Source: Paragorgia papillata (lineage: Eukaryota > Cnidaria > Anthozoa > Scleralcyonacea > Coralliidae). Taken from it: a DNA stretch of 64,000 bases. Where the stretch lies: assembly GCA_035771165.1 (NCBI GenBank), contig JAWNZC010000014.1:682001-746000 (forward strand), in the 5' to 3' direction. The notes under the pieces are model-generated. The model was not told where the DNA came from, did not search any database, and saw only the letters and a list, made by a program, of their open reading frames with translations. Positions 19,701-27,290 of this stretch are shown piece after piece (position 1 is the first letter of the stretch; every line of letters starts with the position of its first letter). Made by a program: the position numbers and the translations under genes.

Positions 19701-20244
19701 TTTTAGAAAATACGAATGAAAAATACAACGGCTTATTCAAATACTGTACTTCATTTTACATGAAAAACTGAATAAAGAGAAGATACTGGCTCAAATTTAC
19801 TTGATTCGAAACTTACGACAAAAGGCGAAAGTTTTGACTTGTCGATATGTCACTCGCGAGCGTTACGTACGAGAAATACGCCACTCGGTTCCCAGATGTG
19901 GTAAAATATGGATTCTACGAGTGTTTTGGTTGCTAGTAAAATACTCTTCTCCATATAATAAATATGGTTATATTCAGAATGATAATCAAACATTTATTTA
20001 AACGACGTAATCCTGTCTGCACGCTATAGCAAAAATAGCAAAGTCAGATAAGTGCGAGAGACTGTATTATTATGGAGCTATATAGTAAATACCCGACCAC
20101 CTGCATGCATTCTTGGAAGGAAAAACTATAAAACAAACCAACCAGAACTTCAATATTTCGTCCAGCAACATAAGTTGATCTCCTCTTCATGAGCACTCCA
20201 TCTTCTTGAAGGAGCGAGGACTCAGCCCGATTCATTGCTGACAT
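3183..20244 (-). CDS. Erg: ERG-type (KCNH) voltage-gated K+ channel gene, six coding exons
   Basis: This is the gene-level entry; its exons are 20244-20143, 14831-14427, 12337-11950, 11066-10867, 4198-3946 and 3385-3183. Splice phases are 0,0,1,0,1 and every junction keeps the frame, giving 517 codons so far. Predicted function is a tetrameric plasma-membrane K+ channel. The order is S1-S4 voltage sensor, S5-pore-S6 with SVGFGN filter, C-linker and a cyclic-nucleotide-binding homology domain. Identity to vertebrate ERG is highest in S4 ([20 protein letters not shown] is the same string). The N-terminus before S1 is only about 50 residues, so the PAS domain of bilaterian ERGs is missing from this model. 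The C-terminus is unresolved: splicing onward from the donor at 3182, or reading into a TAA at 3177-3175. The ERG family call is firm; exon 1 is the weakest part. Confidence 0.85.
3946..4198 (-). CDS. Erg: ERG exon 5: C-linker end and cNBHD
   Basis: Acceptor TTATTTCTTGTAG; donor G|GTAAGC; starts in phase 0 and ends in phase 1. It encodes [20 protein letters not shown], then [16 protein letters not shown] and [18 protein letters not shown], then SILCLG. These match the ERG C-linker and cyclic-nucleotide-binding homology domain in order. The domain in this family binds no nucleotide with high affinity but controls deactivation gating. The intron on its 5' side carries a roughly 290-bp GGT array ending about 35 bp from the acceptor. 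Confidence 0.9.
4247..4540. repeat. (GGT/AGT)n trinucleotide array
   Basis: A degenerate GGT-rich array of about 290 bp. It is open in several frames on both strands (Gly/Val/Trp or Thr/His-rich frames), which are not genes. In the ERG transcript it reads as ACC-rich sequence just upstream of exon 5. Confidence 0.9.
4800..4935 (-). mobile_element. tRNA-derived SINE family A, copy 1
   Basis: Read on the minus strand, GGTTGTGGGTTCGAGTCCTG is a near-canonical tRNA B box. It is followed by a conserved tail (CTCAGAG...TTTTTCTCTGAG, then TTGTACAGCAAAA). The same body occurs at 22325-22455 (minus) and 23285-23435 (plus), so this is a dispersed family rather than a tRNA gene. Confidence 0.7.
5394..6221 (+). 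pseudogene. PLE reverse transcriptase fragment
   Basis: Two frames (5394-5711 and 5724-6221) are in the same phase. A short duplication around 5705-5740 introduces stops between them. The first carries [20 protein letters not shown] and RYIDDCFG, the Penelope-type RT palm with the YIDD catalytic motif intact. The second has the thumb region ([28 protein letters not shown]). The start used is simply the first in-frame Met; homology begins there because the element is truncated. A frameshift near 6221 disconnects it from the endonuclease. Inactive as it stands. Confidence 0.85.
6260..6715 (+). pseudogene. PLE GIY-YIG endonuclease domain
   Basis: Encodes [20 protein letters not shown] followed by [12 protein letters not shown] and [10 protein letters not shown]. 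This is the GIY-YIG nuclease with the Cys-rich linker usual in Penelope-like retroelements. It would nick the target DNA to prime reverse transcription. The domain itself looks intact to the stop at 6713-6715. It is in a different frame from the RT, so it is not expressed as the normal fusion. Confidence 0.85.
6728..6772. repeat. TATG/TA microsatellite
   Basis: Short tetranucleotide and dinucleotide run just after the endonuclease stop. Confidence 0.8.
6780..8045. other. Non-coding part of PLE 1
   Basis: No domain recognised. Short AT-rich frames at 7327-7518 and 7884-8099 show no homology that I can name. Two near-duplicate phrases (TTTTTCGCATCTCAT, ATTTGTTATTGT) occur around 7905-7985. Confidence 0.4.
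8160..8803 (+). other. Thr/His/Pro-rich open remnant beside PLE terminal repeat
   Basis: Downstream of the terminal repeat, two offset frames (8045-8548 and 8549-8803) read through Thr/Ser/His-rich sequence. They then give [20 protein letters not shown] and [20 protein letters not shown]. Similar CAC/ACC-rich text precedes the left terminal repeat (5050-5250), so this may be an N-terminal ORF of the same PLE family. I do not recognise a domain. Confidence 0.3.
8810..8925. repeat. Foldback hairpin element
   Basis: Arms of about 50 bp (8810-8862 and 8875-8925) are nearly perfect inverted repeats, with core ATAAATTAGCC...GGCTAATTTAT around a short loop. A related hairpin lies at 37990-38096. 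Confidence 0.8.
9825..9876. repeat. (TA)n microsatellite
   Basis: About 26 TA units immediately left of PLE 2. A second TA run (10698-10722) lies on its right. Confidence 0.9.
9973..10013 (-). ncRNA. Hammerhead ribozyme, PLE 2 left terminal repeat
   Basis: Read on minus: helix I TCGC, core CTGATGA, helix II CCC/GGG with a 5-nt loop and a U-U pair at its base, GAAA, helix III ACC/GGT with a 3-nt loop, UA cleavage site, then GCGA closing helix I. This is the minimal type I hammerhead described for Penelope-like elements. Confidence 0.8.
10060..10488 (+). pseudogene. GIY-YIG endonuclease fragment of PLE 2
   Basis: Contains [20 protein letters not shown], then VYKASISI and [20 protein letters not shown]: the Cys cluster plus GIY-YIG motif of PLE endonucleases. 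The first 20 or so residues are read from the inverted terminal repeat and are unlikely to be protein. The frame stops at 10486-10488, and a shifted frame (10413-10643) runs on into the right terminal repeat. Confidence 0.8.
10623..10663 (+). ncRNA. Hammerhead ribozyme, PLE 2 right terminal repeat
   Basis: TCGC (10623-10626) pairs with GCGA (10660-10663). CTGATGA lies at 10627-10633, helix II CCC/GGG follows, GAAA is at 10647-10650, and helix III ACC/GGT leads to predicted cleavage after A10659. It lies on the same strand as the endonuclease, so it would self-cleave element RNA. Confidence 0.85.
10867..11066 (-). CDS. Erg: ERG exon 4: distal S6 and C-linker
   Basis: Acceptor TTCTTTTGTCAG; donor AAG|GTAAGT. 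It enters in phase 1 (the split codon makes Ala) and exits in phase 0. Encodes [20 protein letters not shown], then [20 protein letters not shown] and [19 protein letters not shown]. The S6 aromatics equivalent to hERG Tyr652 and Phe656 are both present. PLE 2 sits in the intron just downstream (lower coordinates). Confidence 0.9.
11757..11806. repeat. (TTCC)n microsatellite
   Basis: About 12 units in ERG intron 3, 145 bp beyond the exon 3 donor. Confidence 0.9.
11950..12337 (-). CDS. Erg: ERG exon 3: S4, S5, pore and proximal S6
   Basis: Acceptor TTATTTGTTTTAG; donor G|GTAAGT, phase 1. Encodes S4 ([20 protein letters not shown]), S5 ([20 protein letters not shown]), a turret with an NGT glycosylation sequon, the pore helix ([19 protein letters not shown]) and S6 start ([13 protein letters not shown]). 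The filter SVGFGN is the ERG/EAG form. After it the sequence is VASNTNAEK, where hERG has VSPNTNSEK, so the residue at hERG Ser631 is Ala. The hERG S631A mutant is known to lose most rapid inactivation. Confidence 0.95.
12393..12421. repeat. Short perfect hairpin
   Basis: TATCTCCTCTATT/AATAGAGGATATA inverted repeat in ERG intron 2, close to exon 3. Confidence 0.6.
13051..13433. mobile_element. MITE with CAWCCTCGTTCCC termini and 9-bp target duplication
   Basis: The termini CAACCTCGTTCCCAGGG and its inverted copy (CATCCTCGTTCCCAGGG on minus) extend with few mismatches for about 50 bp. CGGACGTCA flanks both sides exactly (13042-13050, 13434-13442). A 9-bp duplication plus extended inverted repeats suggests a MULE-type element. 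No ORF. Confidence 0.75.
13712..14330. repeat. Composite foldback repeats in ERG intron 2
   Basis: A hairpin at 13712-13810 (arms GTTCCAGTCT/AGACTGGAAC) overlaps an outer inverted pair, 13845-13875 versus 14262-14290 (CGGATGTTTGCAGAGG). This is probably one MITE with rearranged ends, lying about 100 bp from the exon 2 donor. Confidence 0.5.
14427..14831 (-). CDS. Erg: ERG exon 2: N-linker, S1-S3
   Basis: Acceptor TTTACTTTCTTTGCTAG; donor GAG|GTACGT, phase 0. Encodes the linker [21 protein letters not shown]1 ([18 protein letters not shown]), S2 ([20 protein letters not shown]) and S3 ([19 protein letters not shown]). [16 protein letters not shown] is nearly identical to hERG. VMSLS is codons 1-5 of the exon; the internal ATG could also act as a start if exon 1 is skipped. 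Confidence 0.95.
14924..15562. mobile_element. Long-inverted-repeat element (GGTGGCTCCATAC ends)
   Basis: The first and last roughly 190 bp are inverted copies (GGTGGCTCCATACAGTTTCT at left; its complement ends at 15562). TTAA lies at or within one base of each end (14919-14922, 15563-15566), suggesting a TTAA-targeting family. A diverged relative, sharing TTGCTATGGCAACA and TGACGTTTCAAAATGGC, lies near 38445-38485. Confidence 0.65.
15505..16238. repeat. Recent 367-bp tandem duplication
   Basis: Unit 15505-15871 is repeated as 15872-16238, with one substitution noticed (AATGC versus AATAC near 15717/16084). The first copy begins inside the right arm of the preceding element, so the duplication postdates that insertion. 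Confidence 0.85.
16899..17080. repeat. Heptamer satellite (AGTACAG)n
   Basis: About 26 near-perfect 7-bp units; the last ones degrade to AGTATAG. A period not divisible by three with no stop codon makes long open frames on both strands. These are not genes. Confidence 0.95.
17124..17250. repeat. Degenerate minisatellite, left block
   Basis: Units of about 40-45 bp built on TTAGTCACCGTGCCGC...GTACTAC. The same unit resumes at 18040-18240, after the PLE fragments. Confidence 0.7.
17241..17869 (-). pseudogene. PLE 3 reverse transcriptase C-terminus (minus part)
   Basis: On minus, [20 protein letters not shown] and [20 protein letters not shown] match the Penelope RT thumb. They are followed after stops by [20 protein letters not shown] and [10 protein letters not shown], the linker before the endonuclease. 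The frame is broken several times and the endonuclease is missing. Confidence 0.8.
17866..18043 (+). pseudogene. PLE 3 reverse transcriptase N-terminal block (plus part)
   Basis: On plus, [20 protein letters not shown] is the conserved Penelope RT fingers motif. It lies head-to-head with the minus-strand fragment and meets it around 17866, so the copy was inverted internally during or after insertion. Confidence 0.75.
18040..18240. repeat. Degenerate minisatellite, right block
   Basis: Four to five diverged units (TCACCGTACCGCA...CCATCGTA). Together with 17124-17250 it brackets PLE 3. Confidence 0.7.
18277..18548 (-). mobile_element. tRNA-derived SINE family B inside short inverted termini
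   Basis: On minus, TGGCTCAGTGGTCAGTGCA (A box) and GGTCGTAGGTTCAATTCC (B box) are spaced as in a tRNA. The downstream body (GCAACTGGTTCCGGTTTGG) is not tRNA. The unit is bounded by TTCTAGGGATTTCAGGTGA and its near-perfect inverted copy (18531-18548), which is unusual for a SINE. Confidence 0.65.
19310..19460 (-). mobile_element. PLE-like terminal remnant with half hammerhead
   Basis: A 21-bp perfect inverted repeat (19395-19415, 19432-19452) encloses GAAACTCTGAGTAGCG on plus. That loop has the GAAA, helix III (CTC/GAG) and UA-GCGAC of the hammerheads nearby but lacks the CUGAUGA and helix II half. The flanking 19310-19375 text on minus (CTTGACAAAGG, TCCGACACGTTGGAGTCCC) resembles PLE tails. 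Confidence 0.45.
19495..19930. mobile_element. Palindromic MITE
   Basis: Inverted arms GATATTACACGGTGGCGAGA and AGATATGGATTTTACGTTCGAG...GAACATAAAATCCATATCT fold into a roughly 110-bp hairpin (19499-19606). Related text (ATACGCCACTCGG, AAAATATGGATTCTACGAG) lies at 19870-19935. The open frame 19463-19771 passes through it and is not a recognised protein. Confidence 0.55.
20143..20244 (-). CDS. Erg: ERG exon 1: candidate first coding exon
   Basis: ATG at 20244-20242 and 34 codons ([16 protein letters not shown]... ending RNIEVL) to donor CTG|GTTGGT, phase 0. Joined to exon 2 it gives IEVL-VMSLS, which resembles ERG (VTQ-VLSLG) just before the N-linker. An acceptor-like TTTCTGCAG lies four bases upstream of the ATG, so a 5' untranslated exon may precede. 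No PAS domain is encoded. The donor is only moderate, so this exon is the least certain of the six. Confidence 0.5.
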
Positions 20245-20651
20245 TTCACTGCAGAAACTAATACGTTACTCCTTGCGTGGCAGGTATATGACTAACTGAA
20301 TTTATTTAACAAAATAATTTAAAACAGATTAACAAATTTTGGCTGGTTCCCAGTAATGCACGTAATGTTGGCGTCCCACAGACTGATCCCTTAATGACTA
20401 ACAGCAGAAAGCCTTACCACAAGCATGCCGCATGCATGCATGTGCGGCAACTTTAGTTACTATTTTCCCCCACAAGCTCATGGGAATTAAATTCGTTCGC
20501 AAATGGTATTAATTATTATTATTTGAGGGCCACCAGTTTATCAGCATTTTAGCTGTCATGACTTGCATTCGAAAACGTTTTGCATAATTTCAATTTTTAA
20601 CTTTTTGAAACTCATAAATAGTTAAAATATCGGTATATTACGAAAGCCGGG

Positions 20652-20799
20652 AGACTTCAGACTTCAGACTTCAGACTTCAGCCTTCAGACTTCAGACTTC
20701 AGACTTCAGACTTCATACTTCATACTTCAGACTTCAGACTTCAGACTTCAGACTTCAGACTTCAGACATCAGACTTCAGACTTCAGATTTCAGACTTCT
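20652..20799. repeat. Heptamer satellite (AGACTTC)n
   Basis: About 21 units of 7 bp with scattered substitutions; the second heptamer array in this window. Confidence 0.95.
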
Positions 20800-21654
20800 G
20801 CTCGCAGGCTAGGTGAATGTATTGAATTTAATATTCATGCCCCTCAATGGCCGCCGCGTAAGGGCTAATTTACATATCATAGTCCTTATAAAATGGCATA
20901 TTAAAATGAAAATTCTGCTTATTGAGTATCTCGCCTACTTTTGCCGACCTCGCTATCTAAGCAATAGCGATTTTCAAATTATTCCCTTCCTTATTTCTTT
21001 AAATCAGGTATATACCTACGATCCGTCAAATGAATATATCTCTCGAGCTATCGTTTGTCAGTTTGAGCCTCCATCAATCATGGTGAGTTCAAAATGCCCA
21101 TTGTCTTGTTGTCATATACAACTATACAAGTCGGGCAGTTGTTAAATTAGAGGTATAAAACTTCAGCGAATTTGGTCAATATGTAATCTATTACATGCAA
21201 GAGAAAGATTCCTCTATCAACTCTGGAACATTTGACCAAAGATGATTTTGAAAGTATCAAACAAAATCCTACGGCAATCCAGTGGTGCATGATCTACTTA
21301 TTTGTTTACTATTTTCAACACAATTTGGCGGATCGTAGATATACCTGATGAAAATAAATAGGTTACTGAATGATTGGATAATGGTTGCTGTTTAGATCAG
21401 GAGGTCAGCAAATAGTTGGCAAGTTACTCAATAAGCAGAATTCTCACTTTAATATATTCGCCTTATATATTTACTGTTCAAAATGGGACGCCATCTTCTA
21501 AGGAATATAATATATGTAAATTGGCTTTCAAGCGGTAGCCATTTTGTCATTAATTTCTGGCAATGCGTTGCAAACTTGAAAGTGACAAGCCCAAATTATA
21601 AAAACCCCGGGAATATTACTACGCATTTCGTTGTTATGTGCACACGGATATATT

Positions 21655-21870
21655 TTACACACGGCGTTCGAATTCGACGTCCTACGTTCAACGCAGGCCG
21701 CATTACGCTGCTCAGCCGTAAACACAACGTCGTAATGAAAATATTGTTTTACTTATTTTATTTATCAAAAAACGATATTTTCCTTATGTTGTCGTGTTTT
21801 CGGTTGAGCAGCGGTAACCCGGTCTGCCTTGAACGTCGGACGTCGAACGCCGTTTGTAAATATATAAACG
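21655..21870. mobile_element. Foldback MITE
   Basis: Imperfect inverted arms: left ACACGGCGTTCG...CGACGTCC, right GGACGTCGAACGCCGTTTGT. They are separated by a central AT-rich loop near 21740-21775. Frames across it on both strands are mirror images and not genes. Confidence 0.6.
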
Positions 21871-22324
21871 TGACTGTACACCTAAGATTCGGTTCGGCCT
21901 GACAGTGTTTCAAAGCACAGACTACGTCATCAGCGACGTTTATAATCAAACACAATTAACAAATTGACTAGTATTACCGTAGAGACACAATATTAAAACA
22001 CCAAACAACAGAAATAACAATCAAGTGCTCGTGCCCAAATACTTAAACTGTGTTTACGGTTCAAAAAACGTCTATACTATAGGGCATAGGCGCCTGTAGG
22101 AAACTATAGACAGCATGCTTAAAAATTCTTATTATAACATAAAATAATTGATAAGCTCTACCAGCAGGGTAGCTTACTGCACAGCTCCTTCTTCGGCTGG
22201 AACTGAAAATCAACACTACTGAATGAAGACTTGTAATGGGAAACGTCTAGTGATCATTTTTTCTTTAAACTTTTCCAAACTTTGTTTTATACTTAATTAT
22301 AAATAAATATATAAATACAAAGTT

Positions 22325-22455
22325 TCAGTTGTTTTTTCTGTACAAGTTGTCGAAAGTTAAATTCAGATAAAACTCTGAGCTCCAGACGGAACTCGAATTA
22401 CTCACAACCTTCCGCGGCCAGCCGGATCGACGCCCTATACAATGGAACTCAGAAC
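22325..22455 (-). mobile_element. tRNA-derived SINE family A, copy 2
   Basis: Diverged copy on minus, sharing CTGTACAAGTTGTCG, AAACTCTGAGCT and a degraded B box (GGTTGTGAGTAATTCGAGTT). Confidence 0.6.
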
Positions 22456-22459
22456 GTAC

Positions 22460-23280
22460 AGGGGGTGGACAAACAAAAGTGGCCATCCGTGCAAATATCG
22501 TTAATTTACCATAACGTTTCGGAGAACAGGAAAATGTGCAAAATAGTAGGTTTTTGAAACATATACACAGTAAAATCGGTTCAAATACAACATAAATTCT
22601 AATTTTAATAATTTATTGTGAGAAGAACTCTTTACTTACAATTTCTCATTACCAGAAATGTCGAAAATCTTGCTGTCATCTCATTTTTGTGATTTCAAAA
22701 CAAGTATCTCTTGGATTACAGAAAAAGTTCACTCTGATGAACCATGTTCAATTCTCAGTGAGTTTGTAATTTTCTTAATTACCCAATACCCTTTAATCCT
22801 ATTGGCGATGGTCGATAGTTAACTTCCTAGCATTCTTTCGTTTTTGTTTTCGAAACTTATATGACCTATCTTCAGATTAATGCACAATTTTGTGATCTTT
22901 TCATGAGGTGTTTGGATGTGCGCATCTTCCACGAAAAACTCTCTTATTTTTCATGAAATTTGATCCAAAAGAAGCAACAAAAACCGAACATCATGGCACC
23001 AAATCAGCTTTCCTTGTAATCACTTTCTTGAAATTATAGTTTTACCTTCCGAAATTGTGGAATTAGCCAGTTAGTTGAAAATTTTGTAGACTTTCTTTAA
23101 TAAGTTGAAGCTATACATTACACCACATTCAATACATCATTTCCTATTAACAACTGTTAATAAATCCATGAAAATACAATGCATTTTCAAAATATATGTC
23201 TAAAATTAGGACTTCTGATCATATTTGAGCAGATCTAACTGGCTACGTTTTAAAAACAAATGGTTTTACATATACGTATG
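22460..23280. other. Intergenic stretch, nothing recognised
   Basis: No open frame of note and no clear repeat. Confidence 0.4.
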
Positions 23281-23284
23281 TAAG

Positions 23285-23435
23285 TTCTATAGTGGCTCAA
23301 TGGTGACAGCGTCCGATTGGCATTCGGAAGGTTGTATGGGTTTGAGTCCCGTCTGCATGGAGCTCAGAGTTTTTCTCTGAGCGGTTTAACCAACGATAGC
23401 TTGTACAGCAAAAACCACTGAAACTTTACCAACTT
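23285..23435 (+). mobile_element. tRNA-derived SINE family A, copy 3
   Basis: The best copy: A box TGGCTCAATGGTGACAGCG and B box GGGTTTGAGTCCCG, then a short hairpin tail CTCAGAGTTTTTCTCTGAG and TTGTACAGCAAAA. Confidence 0.75.
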
Positions 23436-23740
23436 CAAGCTGAAAATATACTATACTTACGTACTTAAATATTGTTAAACTTTCTCCGATTTAACTAATG
23501 AAACAATTTTCTCAGTTGACGAGGATCCAGGGCGTGCATTCCGACTCACAAATTTTCATATTCACTCAGAGTCCCTGAAATACCAGTTTCTTTGAATTTT
23601 TTAGAATTTTTACAAAATTCCAAAGAATACATCTTATATGCTTCAATTAAACTCAACTAAACCAACTTTTAAAAACTTGATTTTGAAAAAAATAGGGGGT
23701 GGGGGTGGCCGGGGGGTGACAGTCCCACTGCTTCCCGCCA

Positions 23741-23743
<3 letters not shown>

Positions 23744-23811
<68 letters not shown>
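23744..23811. repeat. (CT)n microsatellite
   Basis: About 34 CT units followed by a short TA run. Confidence 0.95.
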
Positions 23812-23821
<10 letters not shown>

Positions 23822-24109
23822 CATAGGGGCGTGAAGCTCCAAGCATCAACAAACATTTTTTAGCTTAATTTTTTATAATACATTCATACTACCCCCAAAG
23901 ATTAAACGAACTTTCAGAAAGACTGACCTTGTCTCAAAATTTTAACATTTGAATTTGGGGAGCAAGGTCATTTTCAACATTTTTTCAAACATTTTTTACG
24001 TGCGAGAATCCTGACAATACAAAGCAAAAGTCTATATATAGTCATAACTAATGTTAGTGTAGGCTTTGCCAAATATATATATCAGTATATATATAATAGT
24101 TAAAGTAGT

Positions 24110-24395
24110 CGTTTACAATAGACCACAGAGTGCTCGATACTTTTGAAGGTAGAGCAAGATAGATTTTATTTAATAAAATGAACGTTGCTACTCCGAGTTT
24201 CACGCGTTAAGCGATCATCAGACAACTGAAAAAGTTTCACTTTAGTTTCTGTTTATATTGTGGGGTACACGTGAGATCGCGGCACACGTGACATCACCGC
24301 ACGCGCGAAATTGCGTTGGACGTTCCTGGTACGTCCGCCGCTCTATAGGAACAGAGATGCACATCCGGGAACAATCTCTCGAACTCATCCCACGC
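24110..24395 (-). mobile_element. Solo PLE terminal repeat with hammerhead
   Basis: It shares CAGAGTGCTCRATAC...TAGAGCAARATA with the outer left edge of PLE 2 (9905-9935) and carries a hammerhead on minus. No RT or endonuclease is attached. It is followed by a TA run at 24398. Confidence 0.65.
24184..24226 (-). ncRNA. Hammerhead ribozyme, solo PLE terminal repeat
   Basis: On minus: GTTGT, CTGATGA, helix II CGC/GCG with a 5-nt loop and a U-U pair at its base, GAAA, helix III CTC/GAG, UA site, then GCAAC pairing with the first strand (one G-U). Its helices differ in sequence from those of PLE 2 while pairing is kept. Confidence 0.8.
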
Positions 24396-24399
24396 AATA

Positions 24400-24960
24400 T
24401 ATATATATATATATTTGATTGATTTATTTACATAACTTCCACCATCCAAGAAAAATAAAATAAAATGGTGCGGGTTAGCACAACAGAGCCTGGCTCCAAC
24501 TTAAGTGCGCCCTTTAGATAATAACTGAAATAACCTATATACAAATATAAAAATTAGAATACATAATATTATACTAGGTTTATATCGTTAAAATTCTGTT
24601 ATAAGTACTAAGTGTTAAAAACATGTTCAATGGCAACAAATTTGAGATGAGAAAATATCACAATGCGTGCAGCATTTAGGGCATATTGGTTTCCAGGTAT
24701 ATACACTGACAGTATCAAAGACATTGAGTAAAGCCGAGTAGCATTTAAATAACAATGATTTGAATTGGTTGAGTGAGTTGGAGGAGCGGATTGAACATGG
24801 AAGATTGTTCGGCAAAGCTTTGTAATACGACTAAAGTAACGGCTGGTTTGGAACAGTTTACTGTGGCATTTAGGCACCAAAACATCCATTATTGAACTGT
24901 GACGTGTCGATCTTTTCACGTTTCTGGGTGTTATATATAATATATAATATATATATATAT
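24400..24960 (-). pseudogene. LINE 3' end on minus, 5' truncated
   Basis: On minus, DVLVPKCHSKLFQTSRYFSR, then in a shifted frame NNLPCSIRSSNSLNQFKSLL and WKPICPKCC. This is the C-terminal tail of a CR1/L2-like ORF2. The 3' UTR runs to AAATAAATCAATCAAA near 24410. The 5' boundary coincides with a 36-bp inverted copy (see next entry). Confidence 0.7.
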
Positions 24961-24989
24961 AACACCCAGAAACGTGAAAAGATCGACAC

Positions 24990-24991
<2 letters not shown>
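24902..24991. repeat. 36-bp perfect inverted repeat at the LINE 5' edge
   Basis: ACGTGTCGATCTTTTCACG... (24902-24937) is exactly mirrored at 24956-24991 across a TA-rich spacer. It is followed by a long TA array to about 25052. Confidence 0.9.

Positions 24992-25052
<61 letters not shown>
24992..25052. repeat. (TA)n microsatellite
   Basis: About 30 TA units. Frames through it read as Tyr-Ile repeats and are not genes. Confidence 0.95.
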
Positions 25053-25054
<2 letters not shown>

Positions 25055-25056
<2 letters not shown>

Positions 25057-26600
25057 TTTTCAACTATACATGTATTGAATAACGTACATAATAAATTTAT
25101 GCGAACATTTACATTTTGCAGTGTCACTCGTATAACAATATACATATGCCACCTGCATGTATTACATAATTAATCACTATAGCCAAAAGATATTCTGCGA
25201 TAAGACTGATCAAACAAAAATATCGCCAATAATATTTTTGACAATTTTAGAAAGTAAGATATATACGTCTTACTTTCATTCTTGGTATATATACTGAGTA
25301 TACAGTTGTAGCTATTTCCTTTAAATTTAGATTTTAGATATGATCATCAAGCCAATTCTGCAGTATGAAAGCACCGCTTAAACTAGCCTCGTTTCGCTCT
25401 ACTTCAACTAACAAAAAATCTCTTTATTGAATTGCCAAATGTAAGATTTTATATATAACGTGTTTGAACAATGCATGAGCCACTATGATTGAAACAGCAT
25501 GACTCATAATAATTCCTGCCAATTGAACTAAAGTAAGTTGAACAACCCGTAAAAGGGAACGTTTGTACTGTGTATTGTGCTGTACATCTTTTGATGAAAT
25601 GTTTACTTTCCTAATTTATAACTGACTAACCTCGCGAATTCTTTGCCATATAGACTTGTTATGAACGACGCTCGTTCGTTTCATTCTGTGGCTTTTCAAA
25701 CGCAAACTTCTACTATACTGCGACACAACATGAAATTCGAAAGATCGTATACATACTACGTTTTCAATTTTTGACTTGCAAATTATTTAAAGCAGTCAAC
25801 TAAATTACAGGTGTAACCGCCTTACAGCTAAGACAATAAACTAATAGACAGATTAGAACTTACGCACTTTTTTTAGTTTTTAAAATTAAATAACCATGCC
25901 TGATAAGTTGTAATTTAATTAGATAGTCGGATTGTACTATCAGCTTCTTGACTGCCACTGGAATCTGGTTTAATCTGACTAAGGGTTCGCGCGGTCTCGT
26001 TAAAAGACTTCAAATTGAACACCTACCAAGGCAATATTCAATATCAACAGAGTGCAAACACAGTGTGGTTACCCAACGTATTTATGTTAACTGTGTGACG
26101 GTTTTTATGTGCATTAACATTGTACATACAGCCATTAGTACATGTAATGGAAATAAACTAAGAAAGCTGCTTTTCATAAAGAACTAGTTAATATGTACAA
26201 GTTAAAAACAAAGCACGCTTCATCCATAATTATATATATATAATGAAAAGGAAGGGCACATATCCGAAACGTCGTCTTTCAGTAGATAGTGAAAAACATC
26301 CCCTATAGGATGGAAATCCCAAGTGTGCAGATCTTTCTAGTAATATAACACAAAACATAACAACCTCCCGCCATTTATACGTAAGGCCCGGGTCAAATGT
26401 CGAGCTTTTATGAATCGGACTCGATGAAATCGACTTAAACAAAAGAGTTTCCTAATTTACATTAAATTCGACTCTTGAAAAGTTTGACGATTAACGCCCA
26501 AAACGACGCGTAACCCCTATGGGGATCATTAGATCCCGTCGCGTTTACATGAAGTACTGGACGAATGCAGAACCGTATATATATATATCGAAACCAAACA
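25055..26600. other. Intergenic stretch, no gene recognised
   Basis: Open frames at 25948-26187 (plus) and 26230-26442 (minus) have no domain that I know. Confidence 0.4.
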
Positions 26601-26610
26601 CAGTGCAAAA

Positions 26611-26980
26611 GCCTAGTTCTCACTCGTCGTAAGAATTGGGGACAGTTCTATCCCCGATTGTCGGCGATTCTTACGACAGCTGCCACGTTCACACTTGTCG
26701 TGAATTGTCACAACCACTCCCAGACGAGTGGTTTCAGTGTTCTTCAGTGTTCACATGCAGTGACACATGTCGTAACTAGTCGTACGAATCCCCAATCGTC
26801 GGCGACCGTCTGGGATGCATTTTCCAAATAGAAATTATTCCGATTCTTGCGATGCTTCCGATCAGATCGGCGATTGTCTGGGACGTTACTTCAACCATAT
26901 ATGTTCACACTTGTCGTAACAATCCCAGACGATCTGGAACAGGAAAATTCCCCGATTCTTACGACAAGTGGGAACCAGGC
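26611..26980. mobile_element. MITE with GCCTRGTTC termini
   Basis: GCCTAGTTCTCACTCGTCGT at left matches the complement of the right end (GCCTGGTTCCCACTTGTCGT on minus) for about 31 bp. Internal repeats of CACTTGTCGTAA and CAGACG occur. 370 bp, non-coding. Confidence 0.65.
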
Positions 26981-27077
26981 GGTGCCCTGTTTAACAGGGA
27001 CAAAATAAAGCTGCCCAACTATATTACAACATTTCTAATTCTAAATGACTAGCTAGGGGCTCGTTAAATAATCATAT

Positions 27078-27289
27078 TTGTTATATAGCTGGGTTTTTGC
27101 TAATTGTAACTCAGACTGCTATTGGTTCATTTATACTGTCACGTGGGATTAGAAAAATCAAACGTTTCCCGCGCGGGCAATAATATTGCAACAATTGTTG
27201 CCCGCTCGGGCAACAACTGCTTAGTGAAAGTCTAGCTAAACGGCCTAAGCCAAGCAAAAAATCCAACGAAAACCCAGCTATATAACAAA
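27078..27289. mobile_element. MITE with TTGTTATATAGCTGGG termini
   Basis: The terminal TTGTTATATAGCTGGGTTTT is exactly inverted at 27270-27289. Small internal palindromes are present (CCCGCGCGGG, GCAACAATTGTTGC). Confidence 0.7.
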
Positions 27290-27290
27290 G

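Noticed and set aside
21483..21955. Overlapping frames on both strands
   Set aside because: They mirror each other because the region is a foldback MITE.
24608..25173. Tyr-Ile repeat proteins
   Set aside because: TA microsatellite translations; only the LINE tail at 24608-24900 is genuine homology.
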